Source: Rhodovulum strictum (lineage in GTDB: Bacteria > Pseudomonadota > Alphaproteobacteria > Rhodobacterales > Rhodobacteraceae). Taken from it: a DNA stretch of 64,000 nucleotides. The notes below the pieces were generated by a model. The model saw only the letters and a list, made by a program, of their open reading frames with translations, was not told the DNA's origin and searched no databases. The translations under genes were made by a program, and so were the position numbers. The stretch's first letter is position 1. Each line of letters opens with the position of its first letter. Location: contig NZ_WJPO01000001.1 of assembly GCF_009649175.1 (NCBI RefSeq), forward strand, positions 1 to 64,000, given 5' to 3'. This document shows, piece by piece, positions 9,596 through 20,777 of the stretch.

Positions 9596-11008
9596 TCATT
9601 TCCGTCGCCTTGCCTTGGGCACCGGGACCGGGCGGACGCGCTTTTCGATCTCGTCATAGAGCAGGCCGACGATGTTCTTGCCGGTGGCCTTTTCGATGCC
9701 TTCGAGGCCGGGCGAGGAATTGACCTCCAGCACCTTCGGCCCGTCCGCCGAGCGCAGCAGGTCCACCCCGGCCAGGTTCAGCCGGAATGCGCGGGCGGCG
9801 CGGATTGCCATTTCGCGTTCGTCGCGGGTGATGCGCACCGGGACCGCGTGGCCGCCCTGATGCAGGTTCGAGCGGAAATCGCCCTCGGCCCCCGTGCGCT
9901 TCATCGCCGCGACCACGCGCGAACCGACGACGAGGCAGCGGATATCCTCGCCCGCCGCCTCCTTGATGAAATGCTGCACCAGGAACGACGCCTTGAGCCC
10001 GCGAAAGGCCGAGATCACCGATTCGGCGGCCTTTTTGGTCTCGGCCAGCACCACGCCCTTGCCTTGCGTCGATTCCAGCAGCTTGACGATCAGCGGCGCG
10101 CCCCCCACCAGCGAGATCAGGTTGCCGGTATCCTTGGGCGAGGCGGCAAAGGCGGTGGTGGGCATGCCGATGCGGTGGCGGGCAAGGATCTGGTGGGCGT
10201 GCAGCTTGTCGCGGCTGGCCGTGATCCCGTCCGAGCCGTTCACGCAATAGGTGCCGATGGTCTCGAACTGGCGGATTACGGCGGTGCCATAGGAAGTGAC
10301 CGAGGCGCCGATGCGCGGGATGATCGCGTCATAGCGGGGCAGGCGGGTGCCGTCGTAATGCACTTCGGGGGTCAGCGCATCCAGCGCCATGTAGCAGCGC
10401 GCGGTGTCGATCACCTCGACCACATGGCCGCGCGCCTCGCCCTCGGCCACCAGCCGCGTGGTGGAATAGGTGTGCGGTTCGCGGCTGAGAACGGCGATCC
10501 GCAGCACGCGGGCGGGGGCGACCTGGCGCACCTCGTCGGTGTGGTAGACCTCGTAGGACAGGCGCGGCTGGCAGAAGCTGTCGACGGGGCTGACGATGAC
10601 ATCCTCGCCCAGCGCCTGGCGGCCCAGCAGCATCCGGTAGGCCATGCCGCCGCGATGGGTCAGCGTCAGGTCGATGGGCCAGCGGCGGTTGCCGACCTCG
10701 ATTTCCGAGCGGATGACAAAGCGCCATTCGGAATCGCCGTTCGACGAGGTGACTTCGCGCCGGTCCACGATCTCGGCCGAGCAGGGGATCGACAGATCCT
10801 CGCGGCCGGGGATGGGGTGGACGGCAAAGCGCACCCGGGGGCGGCTGGCCGGGCCGAAGGGTTCGATGTCGAAGGCATGCAGCGCAGAGGTGCGTGCGCC
10901 GGTATCGACCTTGGCCTTCATCGCGGGCAGGCCGAGGCCGGGCAGCGCGACCCATTCCTCCCAGCCGAGGCGGAACAGAGGGTCGGCAAGGGCTGTGCCG
11001 GTGCTCAT
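9596..11008 (-). CDS. fusion of retropepsin-like zinc protease domain and RimK-type ATP-grasp ligase
   Basis: A 470-residue two-domain protein. Residues about 10-165 match the family annotated as ATP-dependent zinc protease, with the aspartic-protease-like motif [13 protein letters not shown] (Asp35-Thr-Gly). Residues about 178-455 are a RimK-family ATP-grasp ligase: [19 protein letters not shown], the ATP-lysine segment [15 protein letters not shown] and the metal-binding [14 protein letters not shown]. RimK adds glutamates to the C-terminus of ribosomal protein S6; substrate here is not certain. The two domains are often separate neighbouring genes, so here one polypeptide would combine ligation and processing. 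It is divergent from tgt. The ATG at 11008 is preceded by GGAGG. Confidence 0.85.
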   Translation of the reverse strand: MSTGTALADPLFRLGWEEWVALPGLGLPAMKAKVDTGARTSALHAFDIEPFGPASRPRVRFAVHPIPGREDLSIPCSAEIVDRREVTSSNGDSEWRFVIRSEIEVGNRRWPIDLTLTHRGGMAYRMLLGRQALGEDVIVSPVDSFCQPRLSYEVYHTDEVRQVAPARVLRIAVLSREPHTYSTTRLVAEGEARGHVVEVIDTARCYMALDALTPEVHYDGTRLPRYDAIIPRIGASVTSYGTAVIRQFETIGTYCVNGSDGITASRDKLHAHQILARHRIGMPTTAFAASPKDTGNLISLVGGAPLIVKLLESTQGKGVVLAETKKAAESVISAFRGLKASFLVQHFIKEAAGEDIRCLVVGSRVVAAMKRTGAEGDFRSNLHQGGHAVPVRITRDEREMAIRAARAFRLNLAGVDLLRSADGPKVLEVNSSPGLEGIEKATGKNIVGLLYDEIEKRVRPVPVPKARRRK

Positions 11009-11081
11009 GCGGGGCGCCTCCTTGGCATTCTTTCAGAATCGCCTAAGAACGCATCTTCGGCGCGGCGATGCGAGACCAGAT

Positions 11082-12212
11082 ATGGCGACGGCGTTCAACT
11101 TCGATCTTACGGCAACCGATGGTGCGGCGCGAACCGGCGTGATCGCCACACCCCGCGGCACGATCCGCACCCCGGCCTTCATGCCGGTGGGCACGGCGGG
11201 CACGGTCAAGGCGATGCTGCCTGACAGCGTGGCGGCGACCGGCGCCGATATCGTGCTGGGCAACACCTATCACCTGATGCTGCGGCCGGGTGCCGAGCGG
11301 GTGGCGCGGCTGGGGGGGCTGCACCGCTTCATGAACTGGGAGCGGCCGATCCTGACGGATTCGGGCGGTTTCCAGGTGATGAGCCTGGCCGCGCTGCGCA
11401 AGCTGACCGAGCAGGGGGTGACCTTCAAGAGCCATATCGACGGCTCGCGCCACGAGCTGACCCCGGAACGGTCGATGGAGATCCAGCGGCTGCTGGGGTC
11501 GGACATCGTGATGTGTTTCGACGAATGCCCCGCGCTGCCTGCAAGCGACGAGGAGGTGGCGCGCGCGATGCGGCTGTCGATGCGCTGGGCGGAACGCTCG
11601 AAGGCGGCGTTCGGCGACCGCCCCGGCCATGCGCTGTTCGGGATCATGCAGGGTGGCGTGAACCGGGCGCTGCGCGAGGAATCGGCCGAGGCGCTGAAGG
11701 CCATCGGCTTTGACGGCTACGCGGTCGGCGGGCTCGCCGTGGGCGAGGGGCAGGCGGCGATGTTCGGCGTGCTGGATTATGCGCCGGGTTTCCTGCCCGC
11801 GGACAAGCCGCGTTACCTGATGGGCGTGGGCAAGCCCGAGGATATCGTGGGCGCGGTCGCGCGCGGCATCGACATGATGGATTGCGTGCTGCCGACGCGC
11901 TCGGGCCGGACGGGGCAGGTCTTTACCCGGCGCGGGGCGCTGAACATCAAGAATGCCCGCCATCAGGACGACCCGCGCCCCATCGACGAGACCTGCACCT
12001 GCCCGGCCTGTCGCAGCTATTCGCGCGCCTATCTGCATCACGTCTTCCGGTCGCAGGAGATCATCGCCTCGATGCTGCTGACCTGGCACAACCTGCATTA
12101 CTATCAGGAGATCATGGCCGGCATGCGCGCGGCCATCGCCGAGGGGCGCTTTGCGGGCTGGCAGGCCGATTTCCATGCGCTGCGTGCCGAGGGCGATATC
12201 GAGCCGCTGTGA
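11082..12212 (+). CDS. tgt: tRNA-guanine transglycosylase (queuine/preQ1)
   Basis: Exchanges guanine 34 for preQ1 in tRNAs for Asp, Asn, His and Tyr. The 376-residue protein has the active-site [10 protein letters not shown], the second aspartate region [21 protein letters not shown], and the zinc site [16 protein letters not shown] near the C-terminus. ATG at 11082 opens the conserved sequence; in-frame sequence before it covers the divergent ligase gene. It lies about 7 kb from tRNA-Asp genes, which are among its substrates. Confidence 0.97.
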   Translation: MATAFNFDLTATDGAARTGVIATPRGTIRTPAFMPVGTAGTVKAMLPDSVAATGADIVLGNTYHLMLRPGAERVARLGGLHRFMNWERPILTDSGGFQVMSLAALRKLTEQGVTFKSHIDGSRHELTPERSMEIQRLLGSDIVMCFDECPALPASDEEVARAMRLSMRWAERSKAAFGDRPGHALFGIMQGGVNRALREESAEALKAIGFDGYAVGGLAVGEGQAAMFGVLDYAPGFLPADKPRYLMGVGKPEDIVGAVARGIDMMDCVLPTRSGRTGQVFTRRGALNIKNARHQDDPRPIDETCTCPACRSYSRAYLHHVFRSQEIIASMLLTWHNLHYYQEIMAGMRAAIAEGRFAGWQADFHALRAEGDIEPL

Positions 12213-12267
12213 CCGCGCAAGCGGCAGGGCGCCCCGGCAGACGGGACGCCCCCGGCCCATGCCGCAC

Positions 12268-13320
12268 TCAGCGGCGACGGCGGACGAGGACAAGCGCGCC
12301 AACCCCTGCGGCCAGCAGCGGCAGACCGGCCGGCAGCGGCACCGGCGCCGGGCTCAGCCCGTCGAGAACCGCCACCGCGAGATCGGGATAGTCGGTGAAG
12401 AAACCGTCCATCCCGGCCGCGATCCAGGGCAGGAATTGCGCCTCGGCCGCCTCGAGCGTGGTCGGGCGGAAGGTCCAGCCATGCACGACAAGGCCCAGCG
12501 CATGGGCTGCCGCGATGAAGCCGGCATCGAGATCGTAGCCGAGGTTCACGCCCAGCCCGGTGACAAACCCCGCAAGCTCGTCCAGCGACGAGATCGCGGC
12601 CGTCGTGGCGTCGTAGACGCCATAGACATCGTCGGTCTTGATGACATAGCCCAGCGCGGCGACGCCATTGGTCATGCCCAGCGCCGCCTGCAATTCGGAC
12701 AGATGGCGCGCGCCCTCATGGCTGAAGGTCTGAAGGAAGCTGTTCGGTGCCGACCCGTCAAAGCCGTTGGCCTTCATCTCGTTGACGATCTGCACGTTCA
12801 TCACCGGATTGTTCGGCACCTTCGATTCCGGATAGATGCCGATCTGCGCGCCGGTCGCCGCGTTATGGGCGTTCACCAGATCCATCACCTCCTGGAAGGT
12901 GGGCACCTTGAACGGGTCTGCCATCGAGGGGGTGTAGTCCGGATAGGACGTGCTGGCGGTGCGCGTGGGCAGGGCGGTCAGGGTCTTGATCTCGGCCAGC
13001 GTGAAATCGGACACAAGGTAGCCGCCATTGCGCGGCTCGAACAGCTCGGCGACATTCGTGGTACGGGTCAGCGTGGCGTCATGGATGGCGACCAGAACGC
13101 CATCGGCGGTCAGTTGCAGGTCGGGCTCGACCACCTGCGCGCCCATCTTGATGGCCAGTTCATAGGCCGCCAGCGTGTGCTCGGGCAGGTGGCCGCTTGC
13201 GCCGCGATGGGCGATCACCAGCGGCGCCTCGCCGGACAGGGTATTGTAAACGGTGGCCGCCTGGGCCGGGGCGATCATTGCCATGGCCAAGGCCGCGGCG
13301 GTCGCGATCATGCGAGTCAT
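12268..13320 (-). CDS. secreted glycerophosphodiester phosphodiesterase with VPLPA-CTERM sorting tail
   Basis: A 350-residue GDPD-fold enzyme that should cleave glycerophosphodiesters to glycerol 3-phosphate and an alcohol. Residues 1-22 are a signal peptide ending APAQA. The catalytic core reads LVIAHRGASGHLPEHT, then VVEPDLQLTADGVLVAIHD. The C-terminus is PVPLPAGLPLLAAGVGALV followed by Arg residues: a VPLPA motif, a hydrophobic helix and a basic end, the tripartite tail of exosortase-type sorting in Rhodobacterales. So it is probably exported, processed and surface-attached. The ATG at 13320 has AGGAG 8 bases upstream. It is convergent with tgt. Substrate and cognate sortase are not in the window. 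Confidence 0.9.
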   Translation of the reverse strand: MTRMIATAAALAMAMIAPAQAATVYNTLSGEAPLVIAHRGASGHLPEHTLAAYELAIKMGAQVVEPDLQLTADGVLVAIHDATLTRTTNVAELFEPRNGGYLVSDFTLAEIKTLTALPTRTASTSYPDYTPSMADPFKVPTFQEVMDLVNAHNAATGAQIGIYPESKVPNNPVMNVQIVNEMKANGFDGSAPNSFLQTFSHEGARHLSELQAALGMTNGVAALGYVIKTDDVYGVYDATTAAISSLDELAGFVTGLGVNLGYDLDAGFIAAAHALGLVVHGWTFRPTTLEAAEAQFLPWIAAGMDGFFTDYPDLAVAVLDGLSPAPVPLPAGLPLLAAGVGALVLVRRRR

Positions 13321-13548
13321 GCCAGTCTCCTGTGAGGAACGCATTCGGGAGTGTGGAAACAGTCCATCCACTGGCGACGGATTAGGCGGAATGCGCGACG
13401 GTTGGATCAAATTCGCATAAAGCTATTGCGAAGACATTGTGACGGCTTTTGCCTCTCGGGGGAGGGAGACGGGCCTCTGCGCCGCACATGCACGCTTGCG
13501 CCGAGCGGGCCGGGCAGGCATTCTGAACGGCAACTCGAAGCCGTCTGG

Positions 13549-13576
13549 TTGAATCCCCGGGGGAAAACCCCCAGAT
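13549..13576 (+). promoter_or_regulatory. possible heat-shock (sigma-32) promoter of lon
   Basis: TTGAAT at 13549-13554 and CCCCCAGAT at 13568-13576, separated by 13 bases, resemble the sigma-32 consensus CTTGAA / CCCCAT and lie 78 bases before the lon start. The same bases also form a small GGGGG-AAAA-CCCCC hairpin, so the match may be fortuitous. The rest of the 333-base gap (13321-13653) shows no gene. Confidence 0.3.
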
Positions 13577-13653
13577 GTTGGGCCAGACCGGAGAGGGCCG
13601 ATGGGCTGCCGCCAGCCGGGGCCGGTGTCCTCTTGCCAGACCAGGGAACACGC

Positions 13654-16065
<2,412 letters not shown>

Positions 16066-16085
16066 CCCCGACCGGGCCGGTCTTG

Positions 16086-16116
16086 AAGGGCGCGCTGGAA
16101 ACGGCGCGCCTTTTCC
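16086..16116 (+). terminator. rho-independent terminator of lon
   Basis: GGCGCGC (16089-16095) pairs with GCGCGCC (16104-16110), extended by AA/TT pairs, with an 8-base loop and the T run TTTTCC, 20 bases after the lon stop. Confidence 0.75.
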
Positions 16117-16376
16117 GTCTTCCGGGTCTGGCAGTTCCGGCCGCGTGTCTTCCCCCGCTGCCGCGGACGCCTTAGCCCGCTGGGTTAATGGCGTCGGCCA
16201 CGCGACGCGCAGAGGCTTTCGGGGGTCGCGCGTGCCGTCGAAACCGTGCGTTGCGTGCAAGGCGGGCCGTATCGCATCGCCCGCCGAAACGCAGCAAGGG
16301 CGCCTTGGCCGGGCACCCTGTTTCCTTGGCTGAAAATCCTGATGGGCTACGGGCCGCGTCGCGCGCGGCCGGCAGG
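16117..16376. other. 260-base gap, no gene seen
   Basis: G+C-rich spacer between the lon terminator and the stop of the small membrane protein. No open frame with codon bias, no tRNA fold and no clear repeat were found. Confidence 0.4.
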
Positions 16377-16592
16377 TCAGGCGGTGACGCGCGCGCTCCG
16401 GGCGTCGCCGCAGCATTCGCCCCCGGCGTCCGGCAGCAGGGCTGCGCGCAGCATCAGGGCCATCGCACCCGCCATTCCGCCCAGCCAATAGGCCAGGGCG
16501 ATGCCCAGAATGCCAGCCTCCCACACGAAGGCGGCAACGCCTGCGGACAGCGCGCCGGTCAGCACGGAAAAGAGAACGATTGCAACAGCCAT
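16377..16592 (-). CDS. small two-helix membrane protein, unknown
   Basis: A 71-residue protein with two hydrophobic segments, residues about 3-25 and 29-52, and a short hydrophilic cysteine-containing end (GGECCGD). The ATG at 16592 is chosen over a GTG nine bases upstream because an ideal AGGAGG sits 8 bases before the ATG and would overlap the GTG. Not recognised as a named family. It stands alone between lon and tRNA-Val on the opposite strand. Confidence 0.6.
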   Translation of the reverse strand: MAVAIVLFSVLTGALSAGVAAFVWEAGILGIALAYWLGGMAGAMALMLRAALLPDAGGECCGDARSARVTA

Positions 16593-16724
16593 GTGAGCCA
16601 CCTCCTGCGCCCTCAGGAATCCCCGCGTTTCGGGCAGAAATCGGGCAACAGGAAGGAAACACCGGAACTGGTTAACAGGCGGTTCACGCCGGGCGTCTGC
16701 TTGCCGGTTTCTGCTGCCGGGGGC

Positions 16725-16752
16725 TTGCGGCAGCGGGCCGCCCCGGTCTAAA
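16725..16752 (+). promoter_or_regulatory. probable promoter of tRNA-Val
   Basis: TTGCGG at 16725-16730, 16-base spacer, then TCTAAA at 16747-16752, 12 bases before the tRNA. The arrangement matches the tRNA-Asp promoter at 18652, which has TTGACG, 16 bases, CTAAAA. Confidence 0.45.
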
Positions 16753-16763
16753 GGCTTCGGGGC

Positions 16764-16839
16764 GGGCGATTAGCTCAGTTGGTAGAGCGCCTCGTTTACA
16801 CCGAGGATGTCGGGAGTTCGAGTCTCTCATCGCCCACCA
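16764..16839 (+). tRNA. tRNA-Val (anticodon TAC)
   Basis: A 76-base cloverleaf. Acceptor GGGCGAT pairs with ATCGCCC, D-arm TTAGCTCAGTTGGTAGAGC, anticodon stem CCTCG/CGAGG around loop TTTACAC with anticodon TAC, T-arm GGAGTTCGAGTCTC. The CCA end is encoded. Confidence 0.97.
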
Positions 16840-16908
16840 TGGCGCCCTGTCTTGATCCTGCCGCCATCCCCTGCGAGGGTCAGGCAAAAGGCTCGAAAGG
16901 AGACGCCC

Positions 16909-18606
16909 ATGACCCGTCCGCTGTCCGATCTGATCGCCCAGGGCCGGGGATTGGTCCCCGCCGATCTGGTTCTGCAAGGCGGCGTCGTGTTCGACCTTGT
17001 GACCGGCGACATGATCCCGGGCGATGTGGCGATCTGCGGCGAAACCATTGTCGGGATCGGCGCCGCCTATGAGGGGCGGCAGGTGATCGACGTTTCCGGC
17101 CTGACGCTGGTGCCGGGCTTCATCGACACGCATCTGCATATCGAAAGCAGCCTTGTCACGCCCTTCGAATTCGACCGCTGCGTCTGCCCCCGCGGCGTGA
17201 CCACCGCGATCTGCGACCCGCATGAAATCGCCAATGTGATCGGATTGCCGGGGATCGAATATTTCCTCGATGCGGCTGCGCGCACGGTGATGGACATTCG
17301 CGTGAACCTCTCGTCCTGCGTGCCCTCGACCGCGATGGAGACCGCAGGCGCGCGGATAGGGGCAGAGGATCTGTCGCGTCTGATGGATCATCCTCGCGTG
17401 ATCGGGCTGGCCGAGATGATGAACTATCCGGGTGTTCTGGCGGGCGATCCGGAGGTTCTGGCCAAGCTCGAGGCGTTCCGGGGCCGCCATGTCGACGGGC
17501 ATGCGCCGCTTCTGTCGGGGCGCGATCTGAACGGCTATGTCGCCGCCGGCATCCGCACCGAGCACGAGGCGACGAACGCCGCGGAGGCGCGCGAGAAATT
17601 GCAGCGCGGCCTGCGCGTGCTGATCCGCGAAGGCTCGGTCAGCAAGGACATGGCGGCGCTGCGCCCGCTGCTGAGCGAACGCACCGCGCCTTATATGTGC
17701 CTGTGCACCGATGACCGGAACCCGTTGGACATTGCCGAATACGGCCATCTCGACCACATGATCCGCTGGATGATCGGGCAGGGCAGCGACCCGCTGGCGG
17801 TCTATCGCGCGGCGTCCCTGTCGGCGGCCGAGGCGTTCGGGCTGAAGGATCGCGGGCTGGTGGCGCCGGGGCGGCGGGCCGATATCGTGGCCTTGGCGGA
17901 TCTGGCGGACTGCCGGGCGGACCTGGTGATCGCGGGCGGGCGTGTGGTCGACGACGCCGCGTTCGACGCGCGCGACGAGATCGCGCCGGTGGGCCGCAGT
18001 TCTGTCCGGGCGCCTGTGGTGACGCCCGAAAGCTTTCGCGCCGCGGCGAACACGGCCGAGACCCATGTGATCGGCATCATCGAGGGCAAGATCCTGACCG
18101 AGCATCTGGTCGAGCAGATCATCCCCGAAGATGGTGAGAAACGCGCCGATCCGGCGCGCGGGCTGGCCAAGATCGCGGTGGTCGAACGGCATGGCCAGAA
18201 CGGCAATATCGCGGTCGGATTCGTCCGCGGATTCGGCATGACCGAGGGCGCCATCGCCTCGACCGTCTGCCATGACCACCATAATATCGTCGTGGTCGGC
18301 ATGTCGGAGGATGACATGGCGCGCGCCGTCATGCGGCTGAGCCAGATCGAGGGCGGATTCGTCGTGGCGGGGCAGGGGACGATTCTGGCCGAGCTGGCGC
18401 TGCCGGTGGCGGGGCTGATGAGCCTTGAGCCCTTCGAGATCGTCGAGGCGCGGCTTGACCATCTGCGGTCCGCGGCGCGCTCGCTGGGGGTGACGCTGGA
18501 AGAGCCGTTCCTGCAACTTGCCTTTCTGTGCCTGCCGGTGATTCCGGCGCTGAAGATCACCGATCGCGGGATGGTGGATGTGGACCGCTTCGAGATCCTC
18601 GGCTGA
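16909..18606 (+). CDS. ade: adenine deaminase
   Basis: Converts adenine to hypoxanthine and ammonia for purine salvage. The 565-residue protein belongs to the amidohydrolase superfamily: metal-binding [13 protein letters not shown] near residue 66, [32 protein letters not shown], and the adenine-deaminase C-terminal domain with [12 protein letters not shown]. Length is usual for the family. ATG at 16909 has AAAGGAG upstream, 70 bases after tRNA-Val. It sits between tRNA genes on the same strand. Confidence 0.95.
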   Translation: MTRPLSDLIAQGRGLVPADLVLQGGVVFDLVTGDMIPGDVAICGETIVGIGAAYEGRQVIDVSGLTLVPGFIDTHLHIESSLVTPFEFDRCVCPRGVTTAICDPHEIANVIGLPGIEYFLDAAARTVMDIRVNLSSCVPSTAMETAGARIGAEDLSRLMDHPRVIGLAEMMNYPGVLAGDPEVLAKLEAFRGRHVDGHAPLLSGRDLNGYVAAGIRTEHEATNAAEAREKLQRGLRVLIREGSVSKDMAALRPLLSERTAPYMCLCTDDRNPLDIAEYGHLDHMIRWMIGQGSDPLAVYRAASLSAAEAFGLKDRGLVAPGRRADIVALADLADCRADLVIAGGRVVDDAAFDARDEIAPVGRSSVRAPVVTPESFRAAANTAETHVIGIIEGKILTEHLVEQIIPEDGEKRADPARGLAKIAVVERHGQNGNIAVGFVRGFGMTEGAIASTVCHDHHNIVVVGMSEDDMARAVMRLSQIEGGFVVAGQGTILAELALPVAGLMSLEPFEIVEARLDHLRSAARSLGVTLEEPFLQLAFLCLPVIPALKITDRGMVDVDRFEILG

Positions 18607-18622
18607 GGCGGGGAAGGTTGAA

Positions 18623-18645
18623 CGCGACCCGATTTTCCGGTCGCG
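18623..18645 (+). terminator. hairpin after ade
   Basis: CGCGACC and GGTCGCG form a 7-base-pair stem with a 9-base loop containing TTTT, 16 bases after the ade stop. No T tract follows, so termination is likely but not certain. Confidence 0.4.
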
Positions 18646-18651
18646 AGGCGC

Positions 18652-18679
18652 TTGACGCCGCCGGTGGGGGGGCCTAAAA
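18652..18679 (+). promoter_or_regulatory. probable promoter of the tRNA-Asp pair
   Basis: TTGACG at 18652-18657, a 16-base spacer and CTAAAA at 18674-18679, 33 bases before the first tRNA-Asp. It resembles the promoter at tRNA-Val. Confidence 0.5.
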
Positions 18680-18712
18680 GGCACCTCACGCCGGGCGCGC
18701 CCGGACGGCGCT

Positions 18713-18789
18713 GCGGTTGTAGCTCAGTTGGTTAGAGTACCGGCCTGTCACGCCGGGGGTCGCGGGTTCGAGCCCCGTCAACCGCGCCA
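18713..18789 (+). tRNA. tRNA-Asp (anticodon GTC), copy 1
   Basis: A 77-base cloverleaf. Acceptor GCGGTTG pairs with CAACCGC, anticodon loop CTGTCAC carries GTC, T-arm CGGGTTCGAGCCCCG, encoded CCA. Anticodon position 34 is a Tgt target. Confidence 0.97.
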
Positions 18790-18818
18790 TCGCCCGTCCG
18801 ATATGCCCCGCGAGATGC

Positions 18819-18895
18819 GCGGTTGTAGCTCAGTCGGTTAGAGTACCGGCCTGTCACGCCGGGGGTCGCGGGTTCGAGCCCCGTCAACCGCGCCA
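18819..18895 (+). tRNA. tRNA-Asp (anticodon GTC), copy 2
   Basis: Second 77-base copy 29 bases after the first, identical except for one D-loop base (CAGTCGG instead of CAGTTGG). It probably shares the first copy's promoter. A tandem duplication is the simplest origin. Confidence 0.97.
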
Positions 18896-18918
18896 CTTTC
18901 CCAAGCTTCGGAGCGTTC

Positions 18919-19143
18919 ATGGCCCGCCTGCTCGACGCGTTGCCGCTATGGCTGGCGCTGCTTCTGGTGCTGACGGTGGGGCTGGCCCCCTTCGTGCCCG
19001 AGCCGCATGTCTGGGAAAAGCTCAGGATGCTGGCGGCGGGCGAGTTGCGGCGCGGCATCGACATCTTCGATCTGGGCCTGCACGCTGCGCCCTGGCTGGT
19101 GGCTCTGGCCAAGCTGGGCCGGATGGCGCTGCGGCGGGGCTGA
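18919..19143 (+). CDS. small membrane protein, unknown
   Basis: A 74-residue protein with a hydrophobic N-terminal segment (residues about 8-27, LPLWLALLLVLTVGLAPF), a short basic/acidic middle (HVWEKLRMLAAGELRRG) and a weaker second hydrophobic stretch near the C-terminus. It begins 23 bases after tRNA-Asp copy 2. From memory, similar short Rhodobacterales proteins have been labelled RND transporter, but it is far too small to be a pump; I give no function. Confidence 0.6.
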   Translation: MARLLDALPLWLALLLVLTVGLAPFVPEPHVWEKLRMLAAGELRRGIDIFDLGLHAAPWLVALAKLGRMALRRG

Positions 19144-19208
19144 GGACCGAAAGCCGGGCGCTCCCGCGCTGCGTTGGCGGCTGGCGCCGTCGCCTCCGGT
19201 TGGGCGTG

Positions 19209-19231
19209 GCGCCGCGCCAGCGGCGCGGCGC
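19209..19231. terminator. bidirectional hairpin between convergent genes
   Basis: GCGCCGCGCC and GGCGCGGCGC pair as a perfect 10-base stem with a 3-base loop, between the small membrane gene and the M20 peptidase gene. No T tract is present. Confidence 0.5.
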
Positions 19232-19256
19232 GGTTGCGCCCGGTCCGGGTGGCGCG

Positions 19257-20630
19257 TCAGGCGGCCAGCGCAGCGAGGATGCGCGCCCAGCTTCGGATGC
19301 CCTTGTGAAAGCTTGCGACGTCGTATTTCTCGTTCGGCGAATGGATCGCGTCATCGTCGCGGGCAAAGCCGATCAGCATCGAGTCCATCCCCAGCATGTC
19401 CTTGAAATGGCCCGCCACCGGGATCGACCCGCCCGAGCCGATGAAGGCCGCCGGATTCGGCCATTCCGCCGACAGTGCGGCGCGCGCCTTTTCGAAGGCG
19501 GGATCGGCGATCGACATCTGCGCCGCGGGCGAGGCGCCATGTCCGTGGAATTCGACCGAACAATCGGGGGGCAGCATGGCGCGGACCATCGCGCGGAACG
19601 ACTCGCGGATTGCCAGCGGGTCCTGGTGGCCGACAAGGCGGAAGCTGATCTTGGCGGATGCCTTCGAGGGCAGCACCGTCTTGAAACCCGCGCCCGCATA
19701 GCCGCCCGATATGCCGTTCAGCTCGCAGGTCGGGCGCGACCAGATCATTTCAAGCGGCGTGCGCCCCTTTTCGCCGGCGGGATGCGACAGCCCGACCTCG
19801 CCCAGGAACGCGCCCGCGTCGAAGCCGAGGCCCTGCCATTGCCGGGCGAGCGCGTCGGGCAATTCCTCGACCCCATCATAGAAGCCGGGCACCGTCACCC
19901 GCCCATCGGCATCATGCAGCGCGGCGATGATGCGGGCCAGAACGCGGATCGGGTTCATCGCCGCCCCGCCATACATGCCCGAATGCAGGTCCATCGCGGG
20001 GCCGGTGATCGTCACCTCCTCGCCGACAAGTCCGCGCAGCATGGTCACGATGCCGGGCGTGCCCTCGGCAAACAGGCCGGTGTCGCAGATCAGCGCGATA
20101 TCGGCCTTCAGGGCCTCGGCATTCTGTTCGAGGAACGGCACCAGCGAGGGCGAGCCCGATTCCTCCTCGCCTTCGAAGAACATCGTGATCCGGGCGGGCA
20201 GGGCGCCGTGAACCGCCTTCCACGCCCGGCATGCCTCGACAAAGGTCATCAACTGCCCCTTGTCGTCGGACGCGCCGCGGCCGCGGATCACCCGGCCGCG
20301 CGGGGTTTCCTCGATCGCGGGCTCGAACGGGTTGCGGTGCCACAATTCCAGCGGATCGACGGGCTGGACATCGTAATGGCCATAGAACAGCAGATGCGGC
20401 CCCGTTTCGCCCCCCTTGCCCAGCACCATCGGATGGCCGGGCGTGGGGCAGGGCCGGGCGTCGAAGCCGATGGCGCGCAGATCCTCGGCCAGCCAGTCGG
20501 CGGCGGCGGCACAATGGGAGGCATGGGCCGGGTCCGTCGAGATCGAGGGGATATGCATCAGCGCCATCAGCCGGTCGAGCGCGTGGGGCAGATCGGCGTC
20601 GATTCGGGACAGGACGGCTTCGAGGGTCAT
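19257..20630 (-). CDS. M20-family metallopeptidase (dipeptidase/deacylase)
   Basis: A 457-residue zinc exopeptidase of the ArgE/DapE/CNDP group. Metal ligands and catalytic residues are visible in FYGHYDVQP, GASDDKGQ, and FEGEEESGSP, with the dimerisation-domain histidine region DLHSGMYGG and the last His ligand in DDAIHSPNEKYDV. Such enzymes hydrolyse dipeptides or N-acyl amino acids in the cytoplasm; the substrate cannot be read from sequence. Divergent from the secreted protein at 20778 and convergent with the small membrane gene. Confidence 0.92.
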   Translation of the reverse strand: MTLEAVLSRIDADLPHALDRLMALMHIPSISTDPAHASHCAAAADWLAEDLRAIGFDARPCPTPGHPMVLGKGGETGPHLLFYGHYDVQPVDPLELWHRNPFEPAIEETPRGRVIRGRGASDDKGQLMTFVEACRAWKAVHGALPARITMFFEGEEESGSPSLVPFLEQNAEALKADIALICDTGLFAEGTPGIVTMLRGLVGEEVTITGPAMDLHSGMYGGAAMNPIRVLARIIAALHDADGRVTVPGFYDGVEELPDALARQWQGLGFDAGAFLGEVGLSHPAGEKGRTPLEMIWSRPTCELNGISGGYAGAGFKTVLPSKASAKISFRLVGHQDPLAIRESFRAMVRAMLPPDCSVEFHGHGASPAAQMSIADPAFEKARAALSAEWPNPAAFIGSGGSIPVAGHFKDMLGMDSMLIGFARDDDAIHSPNEKYDVASFHKGIRSWARILAALAA

Positions 20631-20777
20631 GGGGCGGCTCCGGGTTCGCAGGGTCGGGGCGGAGCGTAACAGGGGCGCGGGCGCTGTCCAGTGGGGGCAG
20701 GGCTTTGACCGCGGGCTGGCGGTCCCCCTGGCGCCGCGCTAGTCTGACGCCCGGACAACAAGGCTTCGGAGGCGGCG

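Noticed and set aside
16170-16260. tRNA-like fragment in the lon downstream gap
   Set aside because: A few bases resemble tRNA arms, but no acceptor or anticodon stem can be formed.
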